From Lutjanus erythropterus (lineage: Eukaryota > Chordata > Actinopteri > Lutjaniformes > Lutjanidae): 64,000 nucleotides of DNA. Below the pieces are notes generated by a model. The model did no database searches. It was not told the DNA's origin and saw only the letters and a program-made list of their open reading frames with translations. Below are positions 55,922 to 60,909 of the stretch, in pieces. The DNA is taken from contig CM034598.1 of NCBI GenBank assembly GCA_020091685.1, positions 22,452,326-22,516,325 of the forward strand, in the 5' to 3' direction. The position numbers and the translations under genes are program-made. The first letter of the stretch is position 1, and each line of letters starts with the position of its first letter.

Positions 55922-56148
55922 TATCCTCTGTGATCCTTGGTTCTCCTTTTGCTCGGTCATTTCCTCAAACCAGCGTGTCCATAAATGTGAATAATTGTTC
56001 TGTGTTTGTCTGTGTCTCATTACACTGACCACTGTTGTTGACTACTGTCTATTTTTGACTAAATCCACAGAAAAAGATGATGATTACGTTGTGCTGTGCC
56101 ATCATTGGAATCGTTGGGTTCTCCTATCTCTACAGCTTCTTCTCATAA
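32706..56148 (+). CDS. stx3: Syntaxin-3, t-SNARE with alternative SNARE and anchor exons
   Basis: Encodes a plasma-membrane Qa-SNARE that pairs with SNAP-25/23 and VAMP in exocytosis; STX3 serves apical membranes and ribbon synapses in vertebrates. Constant exons: 32706-32735 ([10 protein letters not shown]), 44725-44799, 44941-45040, 45653-45727, 45929-45999, 46612-46720, 46810-46883 and 48754-48888, all in phase. Then either 50078-50188 or 50452-50562, followed by one of three anchor exons: 52319-52408, 52754-52831 or 56071-56148. With the first SNARE exon and first anchor the product is 289 aa, the same as human STX3A. The Habc domain lies in exons 2-6. The linker LE (RQLEITGK), open/closed switch region and SNARE motif (about 188-253) are clear. 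The zero-layer glutamine is residue 223, the last residue of exon 8. Intron 1 is 12 kb. Confidence 0.94.
33582..33850. mobile_element. Family A element
   Basis: Begins GACTACAACTAATGATTGC and ends AAATCATCGCAGCTGTAG. Contains the family core (AAAATGTGAAAAA, CAAAGACTCTTTATTTACT, TAATCATCAAAAATAGTTG). Confidence 0.7.
33857..34110. repeat. Degenerate interspersed repeat
   Basis: (ATTC)n followed by AACCTTTATTTATTTCTTGG and ACATTGAGGGGTGGCCCTC resembles the CTTTATTTA-type repeats common in fish. Boundaries are uncertain. Confidence 0.35.
34926..35224. mobile_element. Family A element
   Basis: Begins TAGGGTTGCAACTAATTGA, contains AAAATGTCATGAAATGGTG and AAGCCAGAGGTGAAGTCC, and ends in ATTGATTAATTGAC. 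The right terminus is decayed. Confidence 0.65.
35912..36611. mobile_element. Family A element split by a family G insertion
   Basis: Left half 35912-36050 (ACAGGGCTGCAACTAACAGT, CCTAAAGCCCAAGATGATG, AAAGATAGTTAGTGTACTG). Right half about 36524-36611 (AAAGCAGCAAATCCTCACA, TTGCTGCAGCTGTAC). The halves are collinear with intact family A copies, so the 36062-36523 element entered later. Confidence 0.65.
36062..36523. mobile_element. Family G inverted-terminal element (462 bp)
   Basis: Left end TACGAGGAGTGGGCAATCTG and right end GTCTGATCGCCCACCCCTGTA are inverted repeats over about 20 bases with few mismatches. No transposase frame is present. Confidence 0.7.
37716..38360. mobile_element. Family H element, possibly composite
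   Basis: CAGGCCTGAACAATT at the left and AATTGTTCAGCCCTAG at the right are inverted. The interior (about 37820-37960) holds GTCATGGTGGCAGCTGGC and CTCAGCAGCACTTTCCAA, which read like part of another dispersed fish repeat. Confidence 0.5.
39030..39331. mobile_element. Family A element
   Basis: AGAGCTGTGACTAACCATT at the left, ACGTAACTCTGCAGT at the right, with the core AAAATGTCAGAAAATGGTG, CAAAGCCAAAGGTGACGTC and ATTCAGTTTACTGCCA. Confidence 0.75.
40228..40345 (-). mobile_element. Retroposon-like 3' end, minus orientation
   Basis: Matches the inverse of 63811-63912: ACCTGCACACAGTGCTGGT, CTGTCTGGTTTT, GGACAATAAAGACAGAACTG. The shared sharp edge and AATAAA-like tail suggest the 3' end of a LINE- or SINE-type element. 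Confidence 0.5.
40485..40785. mobile_element. Family A element
   Basis: TAAGGCTGCAACTGCCAGTG at the left; GATTAATCGACTAATTCAG at the right. The internal CAGAAGATGCTCACATTTGA and GAGGCTGGAGCCATC are typical of the family. Confidence 0.65.
40845..41407. mobile_element. Fold-back element, family B (563 bp)
   Basis: GAAAATTCAGTCATTATCTA is inverted at 41345-41385 (GTAGATACAGACTAAATTTTC). AACACTGCTGGAGTTTCA pairs with GTGAAACTCCAGCAGTC. CTACTCACCCTCATGCTG pairs with CAGCATGAGGGCGAGTAG. Non-coding relative of 23296-23947, here inside stx3 intron 1. Confidence 0.8.
42786..43232. mobile_element. Fold-back element, family C
   Basis: TTAAAGGGGCAGTTCATTC opens it. The end carries GTCTAGATGGATATTTAACAC and GGAAAATATGTATTTTTGAT, as in the other copies. 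GGGAGTTGCTGAGTTTTTG and AACTCTGCAGCGCACAC are its inverted inner arms. Confidence 0.7.
43686..44158. mobile_element. Family D element
   Basis: TTAAAGGAATAGGTCATTTT and TAGAAATACAG at the left match, inverted, CTGTATTTCT-type sequence at the right (TTGTATTTCTCAAAATAATG). The inner GCTTAGCTTAG, CAGCCTGGCTCTGTCCA and AAATCCACCAGCACCTTTAA are hallmarks of a repeat seen widely in percomorph fish. Confidence 0.6.
44403..44530. repeat. Degenerate interspersed repeat
   Basis: TAGAACACCTTTCCACAA then AAGTGCTTTACACAAAACC resembles the GCACCTTTAAAA...AAAGTGCTTTGACA repeat at 15030-15070. Confidence 0.4.
45747..45807 (+). repeat. (AC)n microsatellite
   Basis: About 30 perfect AC units starting 20 bases after the donor of stx3 exon 4. 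Confidence 0.95.
46239..46442 (+). repeat. TTC-rich pyrimidine tract in stx3 intron 5
   Basis: Degenerate array of CATTCTTCTTCT-like units over about 200 bases on the plus strand, roughly 170 bases upstream of the acceptor of exon 6 (46612). Confidence 0.8.
46888..46928 (+). repeat. (GT)n microsatellite overlapping a splice donor region
   Basis: The donor GTAAGT of stx3 exon 7 (46884) runs straight into about 17 GT units. Confidence 0.95.
46929..48753 (+). other. stx3 intron 7, holds a transposase zinc-finger relic
   Basis: 1.8 kb intron. A broken zinc-finger fragment lies at 47421-47615 (own entry). A 112-codon open frame at 46992-47330 shows no recognisable family. Nothing else is evident. 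Confidence 0.55.
47421..47615 (+). pseudogene. Relic of a TTF-type/hAT-associated zinc finger
   Basis: Conceptual translation of the plus strand gives KSKWKQKFK, a stop codon, then [16 protein letters not shown], followed by [17 protein letters not shown] and KSGKHKCHS. The spacing (W, two Cys in CNVC, then LF.GN...R..HI..H-like and KSGKHKC) resembles the N-terminal zinc finger of ZNF862-like and hAT-type transposase proteins. It contains an in-frame stop and has no ATG. This is a decayed fragment; what lies before it is not recognisable. Family assignment is by pattern only. Confidence 0.5.
48889..50077 (+). other. stx3 intron 8
   Basis: 1.2 kb intron before the alternative SNARE exons. A T-rich run (TTTTTTTTCAG) precedes the acceptor at 50076-50077. 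No repeat or gene recognised. Confidence 0.55.
50078..50188 (+). CDS. stx3: stx3 alternative SNARE exon 9a
   Basis: 111 bases, phase 0 at both ends, residues 224-260. Starts [18 protein letters not shown] and ends YQTKARK. Supplies heptad layers +1 to +8 and the juxtamembrane basic segment. Reads like the STX3A version. It cannot be joined to exon 9b without duplicating the half motif, so the two are almost certainly mutually exclusive. Confidence 0.93.
50452..50562 (+). CDS. stx3: stx3 alternative SNARE exon 9b
   Basis: 111 bases, same phase and length as exon 9a and only 263 bases after it. Encodes [20 protein letters not shown] and ends FQQEARR. Reads like the STX3B (neuronal/retinal) or syntaxin-1-like version, with the MIDRIE.NM.QSV pattern. 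Acceptor TTAG at 50448-50451, donor GTGAGT at 50563. Confidence 0.93.
51364..51412 (+). repeat. (AC)n microsatellite
   Basis: About 24 perfect AC units. Confidence 0.95.
51588..52042. mobile_element. Family F element with TAGCTAGC minisatellite
   Basis: GGTTGCTTCAACGAAGATT at the left and AATCCTTGTTGCTGCAAGCC at the right are inverted repeats. The middle (about 51750-51930) is a degenerate tandem array of about 50 bases per unit: TTACATTGTTTGCTAGCTAG followed by CTAAAAAGTTAACAAAA-like sequence. A longer relative lies at 56575-57982. Confidence 0.65.
52319..52408 (+). CDS. stx3: stx3 anchor exon 10a (STX3A-type C-terminus)
   Basis: 90 bases, 29 residues then TGA. Begins [12 protein letters not shown] and ends [11 protein letters not shown], a hydrophobic anchor close to the STX2/STX3A C-terminus. 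A strong donor (CTCAGG/GTGAGT) lies 30 bases after the stop at 52438/52439, so this exon can also splice onwards within its 3' UTR. Confidence 0.92.
   Translation, partial: KVVIIVVIVLVLLAILALIIGLSVGLKQS
52754..52831 (+). CDS. stx3: stx3 anchor exon 10b
   Basis: 78 bases, 25 residues then TAG. Acceptor CTCTCTGTAG at 52744-52753. Begins [16 protein letters not shown] and ends ILTQTL, an uninterrupted membrane anchor. It is preceded in phase by either SNARE exon. Poly(A) signals at 53287-53292 and 54049-54054 would end its 3' UTR. Confidence 0.8.
   Translation, partial: KMIIIGALCAVLALIILIVILTQTL
53287..53292 (+). terminator. Poly(A) signal, proximal, stx3 10a/10b isoforms
   Basis: AATAAA 456 bases after the exon 10b stop. 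Confidence 0.55.
54049..54054 (+). terminator. Poly(A) signal, distal, stx3 10a/10b isoforms
   Basis: AATAAA in GTTGCTAATAAAGTTAC, about 1.2 kb after the exon 10b stop. Family A repeats begin 330 bases beyond. Confidence 0.55.
54385..54774. mobile_element. Two abutting family A elements
   Basis: First copy CAGAGCTGCGATTATTGG to TTTGCAGCCCTAT (54590). The second starts directly there and ends TGTCAGTTGCAGTC at 54774. Both keep the CTGGCTCCAG/TGGCTCCAG...AAATGTGAGCATTTTC core. Confidence 0.6.
56071..56148 (+). CDS. stx3: stx3 anchor exon 10c
   Basis: 78 bases, 25 residues then TAA. Acceptor AAATCCACAG ends at 56070. Begins [19 protein letters not shown] and ends YSFFS. The KKxMI.CC start resembles syntaxin-1/STX3B anchors with juxtamembrane cysteines, which are typical palmitoylation sites, but the last eight residues are aromatic-rich and unfamiliar. 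A donor CAG/GTAAAA at 56162/56163, 14 bases after the stop, could splice to an acceptor TTTCTGTAG ending at 58085. Confidence 0.85.
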   Translation, partial: KKMMITLCCAIIGIVGFSYLYSFFS

Positions 56149-56574
56149 AAGGTTTTACACAGGTAAAAACAAAAAACAAAAAACAAAAAAAAAAAAACAC
56201 CTGCATCAGCCTTTAACACTGTAACTGGGTTTCACCAACAAAGATTAAAGCTACTACCAAAAGTTTTTCCACTGGTCATGAAATCATCTCAGTTTATTAC
56301 TGATGCCTCTATATAACCTACATAAGCAAACAAGACAAGAAGATGATGTATTTTGATTAAGTTGTTCCTCATGTCTGCCACTGGGTTGGATTCTCCTCAA
56401 AATCGGATGAAACAAACTTGTGTTTACATTTTTTCCAGGTAAAGTTACAGTGAGTAGTACAGTAGCCAGTTAAAGGGAAGAAGGAGCAGATTTTTATTTT
56501 GATAATTTTATTATCGATGTTATAATTTGTGCTTACGGCAGAAGAAACACTACCACTTTTGTCCACAGGTGCCT

Positions 56575-57982
56575 CAAAGTCAATATAATATGAAAGTTCC
56601 TTGTAGTAACTTTAATTTTAAGATTAGCTCTAATGAGAGTTTAGCAAAAGTAGGTTTAAAATGTGAAAATCCAGATTTAAAATTAAGCAGTACTCCGTTG
56701 CACCATAAAAACTTATCTTGGTTTGTAAATCCATGTTTATGGACATGAACCAAAATTAAGTACAGATTAATCCGTATGAAGATGCTTGGTTAGAATAAAT
56801 AAATTTAAGTGCAGGTGGGACCCAGTAAGTATAAAAGAGGGACGGAAACAGTTTAATCTGGGTATTTGTGTCTTCCTTTACAAAATGTTACGTTGTTATA
56901 TTGTTTATTAGCTGGCTAAAAAGTGAACAAATTTCTACATTGTTGTTGTGTAGCTAAAAAGTTAATAAAATGTTATATTGTTTGCTTGGTAGCTTAGAAA
57001 ACAAAAAACAACATTACGTTGTTGGGTAACTAGCTAAAAAGCTGATAAAACGTTCTATTGTTTGTTGGCTAGCAAAAGTTAAACTGTTACATTGTTTTCT
57101 AGTTAGCTAAAAGAAAAAAAGAAACAACAAAAACATGTTACATTGTTTGGTAACTAGCAAAACAGTCAATTAGCCCAGTTCAGTCATTCCCAAACACTGG
57201 GTCATGACCCACAGGTGGTCACAGGAGATTTTATTTGGGTCCCCTAAAAGATAAAAGACTATGGAAGAGATTCTGCAAAATTTAAGGTTTTAAGGTTTTG
57301 CTGAGATAATTTAGATTTCTTTATTAGGTAAACTCGAATCTTTGCCTCTCTCTGCCTTGACATTTTGAGTTATTTCAACTTTTTTTTAAGGTTTGTTTTC
57401 TTGAGGAGAGGAAAGATTCAGATGGCCTGTTAATTCAGCCTAAATGCATTTATTTTTTTAATTATAAAGTATTTAATGAGTATATGAATGCATCGAAATA
57501 ATAAATGGTGATGTGGAGATGGCTGTAACAATGGTCAGAAACATTTATTAATGCACAATTAATAAGACCTGTCGTGAACTGGGTCACAGTGGTTTGTAAT
57601 TTTTAAAAAGCAGGTCCTCAGAAAAAAAAAGTTTGGGAAGCGCTGGCCTAGTTAGCCACTCATGATGGCTCACAGAAGCTATCATTTCTTCTTCTTTGAG
57701 AAAAAAACGTGTCAGCCAAGTTAAGGTTAAGTAAAAGGAGCAATATGGCTGAATAACAGAAGACAGAAAAATTAACATTTTCAATTGGAGTTTAAAGGTG
57801 GTCCGAGGTAAATAAAATTAAATCTAGAGAGCTGTGAGAACTAAACTGAGGTTTAAAGAGGGGTTTAAAATGGAATATTTCTTAACTTAAAGCAAGTTTA
57901 AAAGTTTAGTGCAGCACAATTTAAAGTTAAAACATGGTTTAATTATTTTAAAAAGAAAAAAGAATCCTTGTCGGTGCAACCC
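56575..57982. mobile_element. Family F element, long copy, interrupted by family E
   Basis: Shares AAAAGTAGGTTTAAAAT, the CTAGCTAAAAAGTTAATAAAATG minisatellite (56879-57165) and the right end GAATCCTTGTCGGTGCAACC with 51588-52042. The left end is decayed. The interval 57175-57655 is a separate insertion. Confidence 0.55.
57175..57655. mobile_element. Family E element nested in family F
   Basis: CAGTCATTCCCAAACACTGG at the left and GTTTGGGAAGCGCTGGCCT at the right form inverted ends. ACTGGGTCATGACCCACAGG and ACTGGGTCACAGTGG are inner parts. TTAGCC occurs on both sides (left TTAGCCCA, right TTAGCCAC), fitting a short target duplication. Confidence 0.65.
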
Positions 57983-58387
57983 AGCCTGAAAATGTTGTTC
58001 TTTTGCACTACACGGTCAATTAATGTGATTCCTTAATTTTCTTTCTTTCTTTCTTTCTTTTTTCTTTTTTTGTGTGTTTCTGTAGTGTTTAGAAGTGGAA
58101 GGAGGGTTTCAAGAAAAAGATTTCCTGAGGTGCTCCCCTATATTTACCCCGACCATTATATTTGAATCTGTTTGAAAAATCTAACAAAATATATAAAAAA
58201 TATATAAATTGAACCGCATCAGTCCTGTGCACTTACCCTTCTATTAATCATTTGAGTTTAAATTAATTTCTTGCTGTATGAAGTGTTTGAAAACGTGTTA
58301 TAAATGTGTAGATTTTTCTCAGTCTGCTTGTTCACAAACAGATGGCCCAACGCGCGACTTTAAACCATTTTGAATGACTGTAGTCTG

Positions 58388-58402
58388 CTGCCTCCTGGTG
58401 GT
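58388..58402 (-). promoter_or_regulatory. CTCF-like motif
   Basis: The minus strand reads CCACCAGGAGGCAGC, one mismatch from the CCASYAGRKGGC core. It lies between stx3 and kdm2a. Confidence 0.35.
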
Positions 58403-58724
58403 GCATAGAGGGGATAATCACACATAGAGAAATTACAATTATCAGCAAAATATTTCTAAGGATTCATTTAAACTTATTAAAACTGCATGGAGATGATTTT
58501 TGTGCCGTCTAAGTCCATTAATGCACATACACGTTATTATGCTCCGGTGAGAAATATCCAGTCAATAAGTAGTATTTTCTGACTTGTTTGTTGTTATAAT
58601 TTTAATAAACTGTGTGTGATGTTGTTGTGTGTGATGCTGAAATGCTTGTACTGATGGTCTTTTCTGTAACAGCGGCTGTCACTCACTCACTGGCTGTGTG
58701 TCAACCCAGTAAAGCCTGTTATGT

Positions 58725-58730
58725 AATAAA
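58725..58730 (+). terminator. Poly(A) signal, far 3' end of stx3
   Basis: AATAAA followed by a TGTGCGTTGT downstream element. It would end the longest stx3 10c transcripts. Confidence 0.5.
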
Positions 58731-58869
58731 AAGATTTCTGTGCGTTGTACCAAGTGTTGGTGGTTTTATTACACGGCTCAGCTGATCGCCTGTGTTCATG
58801 CAGGGATTTATTCTGACAGACTGTTTCTATCACGCAGCACCTTTTTATTTTCAGAGCATCGCTCGTGTT

Positions 58870-59175
58870 ATTTGTCCCCGTTTTGTTACTCTGTGTGAAA
58901 ACGACAGTGAACGTATGGACGATGCGCGACGTGACATCCGTGCTCGAACGGCTTCCGTGACCTCATTTCATCCCCCCCATCTCGATGCTCCTTCCCCACC
59001 AGAGGCAGACTCCGCCCATCGGCGCCGTGCGGGGCGGGGTCTGCATAGGGATGCGTTTGTTTTACTGCTTCGTGTGTGGAGGATAATCGGGGTTGGGGAG
59101 CGCTGATAAGATAAAAGGGTCCCTCGATAAGAAATTTTAACATTACAGCAGCACGAGTGCGACAAAATAGGTAGG
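58870..59175 (+). promoter_or_regulatory. CpG-rich segment with GATA and TATA-like motifs
   Basis: Rich in CG dinucleotides and containing GGGGCGGGG, then GCTGATAAGATAAAAGGG at about 59102-59119 (two GATA sites and a TATA-like box) and a donor-like AAATAG/GTAGGA at 59170. It is isolated from both neighbouring genes. It could be a promoter plus first exon of an unidentified transcript or an alternative kdm2a start. Confidence 0.4.
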
Positions 59176-60290
59176 ATGCGTGTTCATAGAAAAATACATA
59201 TTTATAAATAAATTAAGTTAGAAAATCTACATCAAGTGACACCATTGTGTTTATGTAAAATGTACATCCAATACCACATATTCCTGACATGTTTAATTTG
59301 TTGTATTAGGCAAATAAATAAATGAGTCAAATAATCAAACTGTAAAAATTACTTTTAAGAATATTAAGACAATGTGAAGCAATATCTACAATAACGTGTT
59401 AGAATTACATATGCATGTGACTTGTGTAGATCTGCGCTATTATACTATATCTAAGCTATGTTTCCAATTCATTATAGTTTCATTCAGTTTCCAGAGTTTA
59501 CTTGTTTCAGTTTAGTTATTATTGTTTAGTTTTTGATTGGTATGAATTTCATTATTTTCATCATCATTATTATTATTATTATTATTATTATTGTTATATT
59601 TATCTTATTTGAGTTGACTAAAATGTACTTTGTCACACCTAATTTTAGTTAACAATAATAACACCGGCATTGTAGATTCTATATTATGGAATAATATCTA
59701 TTATCCAATGTGCTGGCATATTGGTCCTTAAATGTAATTATGTGTGAGACTGTGGTGGAAAGAAGTTCATTTACTCAAATACTGTTCTTAAGTACATTTT
59801 AGGTTCAACTAAAGTACTTGATTCCATGTACTTTTTTTCATTTTATGCTAATTTATTTCAACATTAAACTACTGCTTACATACTAATGCAACACTAACAA
59901 CTAATGACAGTTGGGCATAATAAGTACTTCTGATGCTTTAAGTACTACATTTTGTGGCTAATAATAATGTACTACAGCAGAACTTTGCAGGACCTTGTTG
60001 TATAATATGCTTATAGAGCGGGGTTACCACTTTGAACTGATTTGAATAGATCTTGCACCGATGCAAAGAAACCCGCCCCTCCACCGTCAAACCGGTGAAA
60101 ACAAACCAAGCACACCTGTTTATTAACATATTCTAATCTGGTTTAAATAACACATGTTGTATCCAATGAGAGTGACTCGATGCTAATATATTTGAGCAGT
60201 GGAGTAAATAGTGGGTGGGTCATAAGCTTTTTTTTTTTTTTTTCCAGGTCTGTGTGTGTATGTATGTGTGTGTGTGTGTGTGTGTGTTTT
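59176..60290. other. stx3-kdm2a intergenic AT-rich DNA
   Basis: Contains (TTA)n at about 59568-59592, a poly-T run at 60228-60245 and (TG)n at 60253-60288. No gene is seen. Confidence 0.6.
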
Positions 60291-60299
60291 CTGACCAGC

Positions 60300-60477
60300 T
60301 GAAAATGGCGGCTCCGAGCTTCGAATCGTCCTAACTTTATCGCACAATAATAAACATAACAATATAACACAGCTGTTATCACATAACATGGGGAGGAACT
60401 TTACAGAGAGGCCTCAGACGCTCTAGGTGGGAAGCATTACTTTGACCACTACGGCTAAAAGGAGTTAAAACGCAGAG
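60300..60477 (+). promoter_or_regulatory. kdm2a promoter and non-coding first exon
   Basis: AAAATGGCGGC at 60302-60312 matches the YY1 motif typical of TATA-less promoters. The exon ends at a donor CGCAGAG/GTAATG (60477/60478). The first base is estimated. Confidence 0.55.
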
Positions 60478-60504
60478 GTAATGATAAAGAAGCTTACAAC
60501 TGCC

Positions 60505-60790
60505 GTATACAGGCTAACGTTAATGTCAGCTAGCTAGCTAGCGTCAACGTTAGCCGACGACTCATGAAAGAGATTGTCAACTGAGCTAGTGCCCGATAGC
60601 CGTTAATGCCAGCTAAACAACGTCAGTAAATAGACACGTTGGTTCAGAATATTCCTATTAAAATGCGGTTGCTCTGGTCGGCACTTGTCTTCGTACAGTG
60701 ACGCAAGTTCAACGTAAGTGTTTTGTGTTGCTAACGTTAGCTGGCTGCTAAAGCAACACTGTTGGCTAACGTGAACAGGGCTAGCTAGCA
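60505..60790. promoter_or_regulatory. TAACGTTA/GCTAGC motif cluster, kdm2a intron
   Basis: GCTAACGTTAATG, GCTAGCTAGCTAGCGTC, CAACGTTAGCC, GCTAACGTTAGCTGGC and GCTAACGTG are packed into 290 bases next to the first exon, as in ran intron 1. Confidence 0.45.
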
Positions 60791-60909
60791 TCTACTCAGA
60801 GAGAGGTGTGTGTATCTGTCCGGTAGAATATAAAAACATATTGAAACATTTCAACACCGATACGCTGTTTGATAAGTATAACTTAAACTTTGTTTTCCTT
60901 CTAGAGATT

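Larger units (their letters stand above)
52832..56070 (+). other. stx3 3' UTR of 10a/10b and interval to exon 10c
   Basis: Up to about 54070 probable 3' UTR. Two adjoining family A copies follow (54385-54590, 54590-54774), then unique DNA, and an (AC)n run at 55888-55921. No other exon is seen. Confidence 0.55.
58086..58745 (+). other. Possible terminal 3' UTR exon for stx3 10c isoform
   Basis: A long pyrimidine tract ((TTCT)n then TTTTTGTGTGTTTCTGTAG) ends at 58085. Downstream are AATAAA at 58604-58609 and 58725-58730 and GT-rich sequence. Inferred from splice-like signals only. Confidence 0.4.

Noticed and set aside
58792-59106. 104-codon open frame between stx3 and kdm2a
   Set aside because: CpG-rich DNA is stop-poor by composition. 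The sequence has promoter features and no domain.
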